Assembly: GCA_026168455.1 (NCBI GenBank)
Contig: CM047426.1
Coordinates: 55,353,749-55,417,748 of the forward strand
Length of the DNA stretch: 64,000 nt
Direction: 5' to 3'
Source of the DNA: Theocolax elegans
Taxonomy: Eukaryota > Arthropoda > Insecta > Hymenoptera > Cerocephalidae
Positions 34,101 to 46,673 of this stretch are shown piece after piece (within the stretch, counting starts at the first letter, position 1; every line of letters starts with the position of its first letter). Made by a program: the position numbers and the translations under genes. The notes beneath the pieces are model-generated. The model was given only the letters and a program-made list of their open reading frames with translations, had not been told where the DNA came from and made no database searches.

Positions 34101-37100
34101 TGTGTATTTTATAAATTACCTATCGCTAAATATATGATTCCTACAATACGATAAGAACCTTAATGTACTCATAGGTGTAGTTCTAGATACATCTCATAAA
34201 AATCTTGCTATCCTATAAGTTGCGAAATAATTAGCGTCAATCTTTTCGCGGAAAATGACGGATACTCTTAGATTTTGTGGTACTAGGCGTATGACTCCAT
34301 TCGCTCCGTATTCAACTGTTGTGGTCATGTACACTAATTATCTATTTATTAATATTTTGATCGAGCCTATATTCGTATTATAGACCGACGTCAGATTTAA
34401 AGGTGAATCTTGATATCATTCAAATAGCCATAATTCCTAAGTTTTGTAAAAGCACCTTGAACTAAATATGTGATCTTCGTAACGTGTTAAGAAAGCTAAT
34501 GGAGTCATAGATTTAGTACTAGGCATAACTGATATCATTCCTATTATGACACTATAGTCATGAGAAAAAATGTTAATCTGTTCCGTGCACAGTAAGGATA
34601 TTCTAGACTGTATTCTTCATTAGTATTCGCTTGTTTTACAGTTCGTTGCAAAGTTAAGGCTGCTTCATGATACATAACGTAAAATTGTGTATTTTATAAA
34701 TACCTACCGCTAAATATATGATTCTTACAATACGATAAGAAGCCTTAATGTACTCATAGGTTAGTTCTAGAAACATCTCATAAAAATCTTACTATGCTAT
34801 GAGTTGCGAAATAACTAACGCCAATCTTTTCGCGGAAAATGACGGATATTCTTAGCTTATGTGGTACTAGGCGTATGACTCCATTCGCTCCGTATTCATA
34901 TGTTGTGGTCAAGTACACTAATTATCCATTTATTAATATTCTGATCGAGCCTACATTCGTATTATAGACCGACGTCAGATTTAAAGGTGAATCTTGATAT
35001 CATTCAAATAGCCATAATTCCTAAGTTTTGTAAAAGCACCTTGAACTAAATATGTGATCTTCGTAACGTTTTAAGATAGCTAATGGAGTCATAGATCTAG
35101 TACTAGGCATAACTGATATCATTCCTATTATGACACTATTGTCATGAGAAAAAATGTTAATCTGTTCCGTGCACAGTAAGGATATTCTAGACTGTATTCT
35201 TCATTAGTATTCGCTTGTTTTACAGTTCGTTGCAAAGTTAAGGCTGCTTCAGGATACATAACGTAAAATTGTGTATTTTATAAATACCTACCGCTAAATA
35301 TATGATTCTTACAATACGATAAGAAGCCTAATTGATTCATAGGTTTAGTTCTAGAGATATCTCATAAAAATCTTACTATGCTATGAGTTGCGAAATAACT
35401 AACGTCAATCTTTTCGCGGAAAATGACGGATACTCTTAGCATTTTGTGGTACTATGCGTATGACTCCATTCCCTCCGTATTCATTTGTTGTGGTCAGTAC
35501 ACTAATTATCCATTTATTAATATTCTGATCGAGCCTATATTCGTTTTATAGGCCGATGTCAGATTTAAAGGTGAATCTTGATATCATTCAAATAGCCATA
35601 ATTCCTAAGTTTTGTAAACGCACCTTGAACTAAATATGTGATCTTCGTAACGTGTTAGGAAAGCTATGGAGTCATAGATCTAGTACTAGGCATAACTGAT
35701 ATCATTCCTATTATGACACTATAGTCATGACAAAAAATGTTAATCTGTTCCTTACACAGTAAGGATATTCTAGACTGTATTTTTCATTAGTATTCGCTTA
35801 TTTACAGTTCGTTGCAAAGTTAAGGCTGCTTCGGACACATAACGGAAAATTGTGTATTTTATAAATTACCTATCGCTAAATATATGATTCCTACAATACG
35901 ATAAGAAGCCTAATAGACTCATATGTTTAGTTCTAGAAACATCTTATAAAAATCTTACTATCCTATGAGTTGCGAAATAACTAGCGTCAATCTTTTCGCG
36001 GAAAATGACGGATACTCTTAGATTTTGTGGTACTAGACGTATGACTCCATTCGCTCCGTATTCATTTGTTGTGGTCAATGTACACTAATTATCTATTTAT
36101 TAATATTCTGATCGAGCCTACATTCGTATTATAGACCGACGTCAGATTTAAAGGTGAATCTTGATATCATTCAAATAGCCATAATTCCTAAGTTTTGTAA
36201 AAGCACCTTGAACTAAATATGTGATCTTCGTAACGTTTTAAGATAGCTAATGGAGTCACAGATTTAGTACTAGGCATAACTGATATCATTCCTATTATGA
36301 CACTATAGTCATGAGAAAAAATGTTAATCTGTTCCGTGCACAGTAAGGATATTCTAGACTGTATTTTTCTTTAGTATTCTCTTGTTTTATAGTTCTTTGC
36401 AAAGTTAAGGCTGCTTCAGGATACATAACGTAAAATTGTGTATTTTATAGAATACCTACCGCTAAATATATGATTCCTACAATACGATAAGAAGCCTAAT
36501 GTATTCATAGGTTTAGTTCTAGAAACATCTCATAAAAATCTTACTATCCTATGAGTTGCGAAATAACTAGCGTCAATCTTTTCGCGGAAAATGACGGATA
36601 CTCTTAGCTTTTGTGGTACTAGGCGTATGACTCCATTCGCTCCGTATTCATTTGTTGTGGTCAAGTACACTAATTATCCATTTATTAATATTCTGATCGA
36701 GCCTACATTCGTATTATAGACCGACGTCAGATTTAAAGGTGAATCTTGATATCATTCAAATAGCCATAATTCCTAAGTTTTGTAAAAGCACCTTGAACTA
36801 AATATGTGATCTTCGTAACGTTTTAAGATAGCTAATGGAGTCATAGATCTAGTACTAGGCATAACTGATATCATTCCTATTATGACACTATAGTCATGAG
36901 AAAAAATGTTAATCTGTTCCGTGCACAGTAAGGATATTCTAGACTGTATTTTTCTTAGTATTCTCTTGTTTTACAGTTCGTTGCAAAGTTAAGGCTGCTT
37001 CAGGATACATAACGTAAAATTGTGTATTTTATAAATACCTACCGCTAAATATATGATTCCTACAATACGATAAGAAGCCTAATAGACTCATATGTTTAGT

Positions 37101-40100
37101 TCTAGAAACATCTCATAAAAATCTTACTATCCTATGAGTTGCGAAATAACTAGCGTCAATCTTTTCGCGGAAAATGACGGATACTCTTAGCTTTGTGGTA
37201 CTAGGCGTATGACTCCATTCGCTCCGTATTCATTTGTTGTGGTCATGTACACTAATTATCTATTTATTAATATTTTGATCGAGCCTATATTCGTATTATA
37301 GACCGACGTCAGATTTAAAGGTGAATCTTGATATCATTCAAATAGCCATAATTCCTAAGTTTTGTAAAAGCACCTTGAACTAAATATGTGATCTTCGTAA
37401 CGTTTTAATGATAGCTAATGGAGTCATAGATTTAGTACTAGGCATAACTGATATCATTCCTATTATGACACTATAGTCATGAGAAAAAATGTTAATCTGT
37501 TCCGTGCACAGTAAGGATATTCTAGACTGTATTTCTTCATTAGTATTCTCTTGTTTTATAGTTCGTTGCAAAGTTAAGGCTGCTTCAGGATACATAACGT
37601 AAAATTGTGTATTTTATAAATACCTACCGCTAAATATATGATTCTTACAATACGATAAAAAGCGTAATGTATTCATAGGTTTAGTTCTAGAAACATCTCA
37701 TAAAAATCTTACTATCCTATGAGTTGCGAAATAACTAACGTGAATCATTTCGCGGAAAATGACGGATATTCTTAGCTTTTGTGGTACTAGGCGTATGACT
37801 CCATTCGCTCCGTATTCATTGTTGTGGTCAAGTACACTAATTATCCATTTATTAATATTCTGATCGAGCCTACATTCGTATTATAGACCGACGTCAGATT
37901 AAAGGTGAATCTTGATATCATTCAAATAGCCATAATACCTAAGTTTTTTAAAAGCACCTTGAACTAAATGTGTGATCTTTGTAACGTGTTAAGAAAGCTA
38001 ATGGAGTCATAGAACTAGTACTAGGCATAACTGATATCATTCCTATTATGACACTATAGTCATGAGAAAAAATGTTAATCTGTTCCTTACACAGTAAGGA
38101 TATTCTAGACTGTATTTTTCATTAGTATTCGCTTATTTACAGTTCGTTGCAAAGTTAAGGCTGCTTCGGACTACATAACGGAAAATTGTGTATTTTATAA
38201 ATACCTATCGCTAAATATATGATTCCTACAATACGATAAGAACCTTAATGTACTCATAGGTGTAGTTCTAGATACATCTCATAAAAATCTTGCTATCCTA
38301 TAAGTTGCGAAATAACTAGCGTCAATCTTTTCGCGGAAAATGACGGATACTCTTAGATTTTGTGGTACTAGGCGTATGACTCCATTCGCTCCGTATTCAA
38401 CTGTTGTGGTCATGTACACTAATTATCTATTTATTAATATTTTGATCGAGCCTATATTCGTATTATAGACCGACGTCAGATTTAAAGGTGAATCTTGATA
38501 TCATTCAAATATCCATAATTCCTAAGTTTTATAAAAGCACCTAGAACTAAATATGAGATCTTCCTAACGTTTTAAGATAGCTAATGGAGTCATAGATCTA
38601 GTACTAGGCATAACTGATATCATTCCTATTATGACACTATAGTCATGAGAAAAAATGTTAATCTGTTCCGTGCACAGTAAGGATATGCTAGACTGTATTT
38701 TTCTTTAGTATTCTCTTGTTTTATAGTTCGTTGCAAAGTTAAGGCTGCTTCAGGATACATAACGTAAAATTGTGTATTTTATAGAATACCTACCGCTAAA
38801 TATATGATTCCTACAATACGATAAGAAGTCTAATAGACTCATAGGTTTAGTTCTAGAAATCATCTCATAAAAATCTTACTATGCCTATGAGTTGCGAAAT
38901 AACTAGCGTCAATCTTTTCGCGGAAAATGACGGATACTCTTACATTTTGTGGTACTATGCGTATGACTCCATTCCCTCCGTATTCATTTGTTGTGGTCAA
39001 GTACACTAATTATCCATTTATTAATATTCTGATCGAGCCTACATTCGTATTATAGACCGACGTCAGATTTAAAGGTGAATCTTGATATCATTCAAATAGC
39101 CATAATTCCTAAGTTTTGTAAAAGCACCTTGAACTAAATATGTGATCTTCGTAACGTTTTATGATAGCTAATGGAGTCACAGATTAGTACTAGGCATAAC
39201 TGATATCATTCCTATTATGACACTATAGTCATGAGAAAAAATGTTAATCTGTTCCGTGCACAGTAAGGCTATTCTAGACTGTATTCTTCATTAGTAGTCT
39301 CTTGTTTTTCAGTTCGTGGCAAAGTTAAGGCTGCTTCAGGATACATAACGTAAAATTGTGTATTTTATAGAATACCTACCGCTAAATATATGATTTCTAC
39401 AATACGATAAGAACCTTAATGTACTCATACGGTTAGTTCTAGAAACATCTCATAAAATCTTACTATCCTATGAGTTGCGAAATAACTAGCGTCAATCTTT
39501 TCGCGGAAAATGACGGATACTCTTAGATTTTGTGGTACTAGGCGTATGACTCCATTCGCTCCGTATTAATTGTTGTGGTCATGTACACTAATTATCTATT
39601 TATTAATATTCTGATCGAGCCTACATTCGTATTATAGACCGACGTCAGATTTAAAGGTGAATCTTGATATCATTCAAATAGCCATAATTCCTAAGTTTTG
39701 TAAAAGCACCTTGAACTAAATGTGTGATCTTTGTAACGTGTTAAGAAAGCTAATGGAGTCATAGAACTAGTACTAGGCATAACTGATATCATTCCTATTA
39801 TGACACTATAGTCATGAGAAAAAATGTTAATCTGTTCCTTGCACAGTAAGGATATTCTAGACTGTATTTTTCATTAGTATTCGCTTGTTTTACAGTTCGT
39901 TGCAAAGTTAAGGCTGCTTCGGATACATAACGTAAAATTGTGTATTTTATAAATACCTACCGCTAAATATATGATTCCTACAATACGATAAGAAGCCTAA
40001 TGTACTCATAGGTTTAGTTCTAGATACATCTCATAAAAATCTTACTATCCTATGAGTTGCGAAATAACTAGCGTCAATCTTTTCGCGGAAAATGACGGAT

Positions 40101-43100
40101 ACTCTTAGATTTTGTGGTACTAGGCGTATGACTCCATTCGCTCCGTATTCAACTTGTTGTGGTCATGTACACTAATTATCTATTTATTAATATTTCTGAT
40201 CGAGCCTACATTCGTATTATAGACCGACGTCAGATTTAAAGGTGAATCTTGATATCATTCAAATAGCCATAATTCCTAAGTTTTGTAAAAGCACCTTGAA
40301 CTAAATATGTGATCTTCGTAACGTGTTAAGAAAGCTAATGGAGTCATAGATTTAGTACTAGGCATAACTGATATCATTCCTATTATGACACTATAGTCAT
40401 GAGAAAAAATGTTAATCTGTTCCGTGCACAGTAAGGATATTCTAGACTGTATTCTTCATTAGTATTCTCTTGTTTTTCAGTTCGTTGCAAAGTTAAGGCT
40501 GCTTCAGGATACATAACGTAAAATTGTGTATTTTATACATACCTATCCGCTAAATATATGATTCCTACAATACGATAAGAACCTTAATGTACTCATAGGC
40601 GTTAGTTCTAGAAACATCTCATAAAATCTTACTATCCTATGAGTTGCGAAATAACTAGCGTCAATCTTTTCGCGGAAAATGACGGATACTCTTAGATTTT
40701 GTGGTACTAGGCGTATGACTCCATTCGCTCCGTATTCAATTGTTGTGGTCATGTACACTAATTATCTATTTATTAATATTCTGATCGAGCCTACATTCGT
40801 ATTATAGACCGACGTCAGATTTAAAGGTGAATCTTGATATCATTCAAATAGCCATAATTCCTAAGTTTTATAAAAGCACCTTAGAACTAAATATGTGATC
40901 TTCGTAACGTTTTAAGATAGCTAATGGAGTCATAGATCTAGTACTAGGCATAACTGATATCATTCCTATTACGACACTATAGTCATGAGAAAAAATGTTA
41001 ATCTGTTCCGTGCACAGTAAGGATATTCTAGACTGTATTTTTCTTAGTATTTCTCTTGTTTTATAGTTCTTTGCAAAGTTAAGGCTGCTTCAGGATACAT
41101 AACGTAAAATTGTGTATTTTATAGAATACCTACCGCTAAATATATGATTCCTACAATACAATAAGAAGTCTAATAGACTCATATGTTTAGTTCTAGAAAC
41201 ATCTCATAAAAATCTTACTATCCTATGAGTTGCGAAATAACTAGCGTCAATCTTTTCGCGGAAAATGACGGATACTCTTACATTTTGTGGTACTATGCGT
41301 ATGACTCCATTCCCTCCGTATTCATTTGTTGTGGTCAAGTACACTAATTATCTATTTATTAATATTCTGATCGAGCCTACATTCGTATTATAGACCGACG
41401 TCAGATTTAAAGGTGAATCTTGATATCATTCAAATAGCCATAATTCCTAAGTTTTGTAAAAGCACCTTGAACTAAATATGTGATCTTTGTAACGTTTTAA
41501 GATAGCTAATGGAGTCATAGATCTAGTACTAGGCATAACTGATATCATTCCTATTATGACACTATAGTCATGAGAAAAAATGTTAATCTGTTCCGTGCAC
41601 AGTAAGGATATTCTAGACTGTATTTTTCTTTAGTATTCTCTTGTTTTTACAGTTCGTTGCAAAGTTAAGGCTGCTTCAGGATACATAACGTAAAATTGTG
41701 TATTTTATAAATACCTACCGCTAAATATATGATTCCTACAATACGATAAGAAGCCTAATAGACTCATATGTTTAGTTCTAGAAACATCTCATAAAAATCT
41801 TACTATCCTATGAGTTGCGAAATAACTAGCGTCAATCTTTTCGCGGAAAATGACGGATACTCTTAGATTTTGTGGTACTATGCGTATGACTCCATTCGCT
41901 CCGTATTCAATTGTTGTGGTCATGTACACTAATTATCTATTTATTAATATTATGATCGAGCCTACATTCGTATTATAGACCGACGTCAGAATTCAATGTG
42001 AATCTTGATATCATTCAAATAGCCACAATTCCTAAGTTTTGTAAACGCACCTTGAACTAAATATGTGATCTTCGTAACGTTTTATGATAGCTAATGGAGT
42101 CACAGATTTAGTACTAGGCATAACTGATATCATTCCTATTATGACACTATAGTCATGAGAAAAAATGTTAATCTGTTCCGTGCAGAGTAAGGTTATTTTA
42201 GCCTGTATTTTTCTTTAGTATTATTCTCTTGTTTTATAGTTCGTTGCAAAGTTAAGTCTGCTTCAGGATACTAACGTAAAATTGTGTATTTTATAGAATA
42301 CCTACCGCTAAATATATGATTCCTACAATACGATAAGAACCTTAATGTACTCATAGGTGTAGTTCTAGAAACATCTTATAAAAATCTTACTATCCTATGA
42401 GTTGCGAAATAACTAGCGTCAATCTTTTCGTGGAAAATGACGGATATTCTTAGCTTATGTGGTACAAGGCGTATGACTCCATTCGCTCCGTATTCAATTG
42501 TTGTGGTCATGTACACTAATTATCTATTGATTCATATTTTGATCGAGCCTATATTCGTTTATAGGCCGACGTCAGATTTAAAGGTGAATCTTGATATTAT
42601 TCAAATAGCCATAATTCCTAACTTTTGTAAAAGCACCTTGAACTAAATATGTGATCTTCGTAAGGTTTTATGATAGCTAATGGAGTCATAGATCTAGTAC
42701 TAGGTATTACTGATATCATTCCTATTATGACACTATAGTCATGAGAAAAAATGTTAATCTGTTCCGTGCAGAGTAAGGTTATTTTAGCCTGTATTTTTCT
42801 TTAGTATTATTCTCTTGTTTTATAGTTCGTTGCAAAGTTAAGTCTGCTTCAGGATACATAACGTAAAATTGTGTATATAATAAAATACGTACCGCTAAAT
42901 ATATGATTCCTACAATACGATAAGAAGCCTAATAGACTCATATGTTTAGTTCTAGAAACATCTCATAAAAATCTTACTATCCTATGAGTTGCAAAATAAC
43001 TAGCATCAATCTTTTCGCGGAAAATGACGGATATTCTTAGCTTATGTGTTACTAGGCGTATGACTCCATTCGCTCCGTATTCATTTGTTGTGGTCATGTA

Positions 43101-44536
43101 CACTAATTATCTATTGATTCATATTTTGATCGAGCCTATATTCGTTTATAGGCCGACGTCAGATTTAAAGGTGAATCTTGATATTATTCAAATAGCCATA
43201 ATTCCTAAGTTTTGTAAAAGCACCTTGAACTAAATATGTGATCTTCGTAAGGTTTTAATGATAGCTAATGGAGTCATAGATCTAGTACTAGGTATAACTG
43301 ATATCATTCCTATTATGACACTATAGTCATGAGAAAAAATGTTAATCTGTTCCGTGCAGAGTAAGGTTATTTTAGCCTGTATTTTTCTTTAGTATTCTCT
43401 TGTTTTATAGTTCGTTGCAAAGTTAAGTCTGCTTCAGGATACATAACGTAAAATTGTGTATATAATAAAATACGTACCGCTAAATATATGATTCCTACAA
43501 TACGATAAGAAGCCTAATAGATTCATATGTTTAGTTCTAGAAACATCTCATAAAAATCTTACTATCCTATGAGTTGCAAAATAACTAGCATCAATCTTTT
43601 CGCGGAAAATGACGGATATTCTTAGCTTATGTGTTACTAGGCGTATGACTCCATTCGCTCCGTATTCATTTGTTGTGGTCAAGTAAACTAATTATCCATT
43701 TATTAATATTCTGATCGAGCCTACATTCGTATTATAGACCGACGTCAGATTTAAAGGTGAATCTTGATATCATTCAAATAGCCATAATTCCTAAGTTTTG
43801 TAAAAGCACCTTGAACTAAATATGTGATCTTCGTAACGTTTTATGATAGCTAATGGAGTCACAGATTTAGTACTAGGCATAAATGATATCATTCCTATTA
43901 TGACACTATAGTCATGAGAAAAAATGTTAATCTGTTCCGTGCACAGTAAGGATATTCTAGACTGTATTTTTCATTAGTATTCGCTTGTTTTACAGTTCGT
44001 TGCAGAGTTAAGGCTGCTTCAGGATACATAACGTAAAATTGTGTATTTTATAGAATACCTACCGCTAAATATATGATTCCTACAATACGATAAGAACCTT
44101 AATGAACTCATAGGTGTAGTTCTAGAAACATCTCATAAAAATCTTACTATCCTATGAGTTGCAAAATAACTAGCATCAATCTTTTCGCGGAAAATGACGG
44201 ATATTCTTAGCTTATGTGTTACTAGGCGTATGACTCCATTCGCTCCGTATTCATTTGTTGTGGTCAAGTAAACTAATTATCCATTTATTAATATTCTGAT
44301 CGAGCCTACATTCGTTTTATAGACCGACGTCCGATTTAAAGGTGAATCTTGATATCATTCAAATAGCCATAATTCCTAAGTTTTATAAAAGCACCAAGAA
44401 CTAAATATGTGATCTTCGTAACGTTTTAAGATAGCTAATGGAGTCATAGATCTAGTACTAGGCATAACTGATATCATTCCTATTATGACACTATAGTCAT
44501 GAGAAAAAATGTTAATCTGTTCCGTGCACAGTAAGG
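31129..44536. repeat. 584-bp satellite array, about 23 copies
   Basis: The marker GCAAAGTTAAGGCTGCTTC and its variants recur at intervals of 581-587 bp (one 559-bp interval from a 25-bp deletion) from 31,171 to 44,003. Copies differ by scattered substitutions and many one-base indels. Within each monomer two diverged halves of about 330 and 252 bp share ordered words, so it arose from a dimer. Variant units recur in a partial three-unit (about 1.75-kb) pattern. Short open frames inside have no coding support. The left end cuts an env gene and the right end abuts an LTR. Confidence 0.96.
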
Positions 44537-46080
44537 TGTTGTGTCCCGGATAATTTTACAGATAAAAAAAATTTAATTTATGATTTTACTGATTTTGATT
44601 TTTGTAAACGGAAGAATGAACTAAATAACTTTACTTAACTTTTACTGACGAGAACCGTGGTAGAGCGAGGCAGGTCTTAGCAGTTCCTGTGAAGGGTGTA
44701 TAGGGTGAATTGGTAGGGCAGCAGCTGTCACCAGGAGAAGATTTCGGCTTCCTCCAAGCCAAATCCAGGACGACGAAGATGTGTGAGTCGAAACAAAGTC
44801 CAAAACGACGATGACGGGAAGATTGATTTCGAGAGTGAACAACGAGTGAAAAGTAGCAGTTTGTGAAACACGGGAAAGTGGATGGAAATCCGGATAAAGT
44901 CAATTACGAGATCACAGATTTATATTTTACACTTAATTTATTTAGAATAGCATAATTATATTTCACAGAATTAATAGCCTTTGACAAATAGATACGAATT
45001 TAAAACAACAGTAATTATTGTCCGAACTAAGGTACAAAATTTAACGTAGTTGAAAATACGCGAAGATACAATCTCTTATAAATGTGAGAGTATGAAGACC
45101 GACTTATTCGATTCCGCTCGATCGACTGACTACGACTCTCCTCGACTGACAGTTGATGCGCGTCTCTTCTCGAGGTGGTATGGAGGGGAACAACTGCTGC
45201 GCATCTTGTGGTACGCCGTTCTTGAAAGCGGAGCTGCTCTTGATTGGCTGTGGGCGGCCTTTCGGTGGTGTGCGGATGGGGCTGCGAAACTGCTTATTGG
45301 TTGGAGGTGGGGCTTTGTCAGCAAACTGATGAGATCTTCGGCGTCTCTTGATTGTCTTGGTGAATGTTTTGATGACGTACTTATTTAGGTGATTTGGTGT
45401 ATACTATTGCAATTTTGTGAAGTCATGCTATTGTCAAACACGTTAGTCATTCGAGTAAGAAGATATTTAAATAGTAATATTAACGGAGTCGAGAGTCAGT
45501 TTCGTAAACATGAGTGTGTAACGAACACGTGGAAAGACATTAATTCGTATATGTAGCTTAATATTAAATAAATGTTATAATAACAAGTATTAGCGGCATT
45601 ATACAATTCATAATGCATAAGATTATTAGTAATATAACGTATTGTGGCGCGAAACGCATGAATCTATTGGGAAAGGATTAGGAGAACATGACATATGAGT
45701 AGGTGGCAGAGGTTGCGTGGAGAATTGACGGTGGCGCTAGTCTGGTGGTGCAGAAGGGAACTAAGGATTTGACTTTGTGCGAGAGAGAAAGGTATAGGTG
45801 ATGCATGCAATAGTGGCGGTAGTCTGGTGTCGTGGAAAGGAACTAAGGATTTGACTGTGTGCGAGAGAGATAGGTATAGGTGATTCATGCGTGTACAATA
45901 TATGCATATTCGTAACATATGAATATTGTATTTGAATACATTTATAACTAACTGCTAATTATATATATTGTTTATATTTGAATACGATCATTACTAACAT
46001 ACTATTTTATACTTATTTTGGATAAATCGTGGTTATTGTTGACTAATATAAAAGTATAAAAAAAACTGCCCGACATTACA
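44537..46080 (-). repeat. 3' LTR of a second retroelement, same family as the solo LTR
   Basis: Matches 28,573-30,180 from end to end, with two rather than three 82-bp repeats (45,732 and 45,814). A polypurine tract and env end lie on its right, which makes it the 3' LTR of a minus-strand element. Its left flank is satellite and gives no target duplication with the right side, as expected when the right side is the element's own interior. Confidence 0.9.
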
Positions 46081-46620
46081 CCCCCCCGGTTAAGTCAGAA
46101 GTCGCTGGTGTGAATGGCACCTGCGGCTTCTTAACGAGAGCGGGTGCTGTGGCAACGTAAAATTGTGCTCTTGTTTTTTCTAAGTTTTCCGTGATTGATG
46201 GATATAATTGCGGAGGCTCATTATGCGAACGTGGTGGCACTTGAGGTTTACTGTCTTCATTTTCATTTTTTATTTCTTCTAAATTAGCTTCTACATCGGG
46301 TTTTTGTTTTTTTATTGCTTTTTGGTAGTGAACCTGAACTCATATGTATTATTAAGTTTGCTAGTGCGCTCCAAAATGCGGCTAAAAGTCTAATACTAAA
46401 TCCGTATATATTATATATTGCGATACCATGAATTATAGTGCTGGCTATGTATTTTAGGGAGCCTAATATAAACATTATTGACATTGCGCCTGCGCTAAAT
46501 GATCCGAATATAATGAATTTTTGCCATATCTTATTGGATGTTGACTCAGTAAATTTTTCTAATACATTGTCGTCTATTAAATTTACTAGATTAATATTTG
46601 TTGATGGGCCATTATACTAA
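46076..46620 (-). pseudogene. Retroelement env C-terminus with membrane anchor
   Basis: On the minus strand the first part (46,284 to 46,620) encodes a hydrophobic anchor region (FIIFGSFSAGAMSIMFILG) and a second hydrophobic stretch, then a charged segment. A one-base shift in an A/T run near 46,310 moves to the frame of a Pro-rich tail (PQVPPRSHNEPPQLYPSI) that ends with TAA inside the LTR. The position before the polypurine tract and the anchor-plus-tail layout identify an envelope. The LYPSI motif resembles late-domain motifs, which is speculative. The N-terminal part is replaced by the 339-bp array. Confidence 0.7.
46081..46091 (-). other. Polypurine tract of the second retroelement
   Basis: On the minus strand AACCGGGGGGG stands directly before the LTR start TGTAATG. 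It is also coding: it forms the last codons of env, whose stop codon TAA is made by the first bases of the LTR. Confidence 0.82.
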
Positions 46621-46673
46621 TAAATGGCGAAAATCACATTCACAACCAATAAACCACTTATACTGCAGCCTGC

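Noticed and set aside
42437..43233. Two 69-codon frames in the 584-bp satellite.
   Set aside because: Present only in a few variant units and disrupted by indels in most others.
28573..46080. The two same-family LTRs as the ends of one 17.5-kb element with satellite inside.
   Set aside because: The left LTR has its own GAAT target duplication, and the right LTR has its polypurine tract and env on the far side, so they belong to separate insertions.
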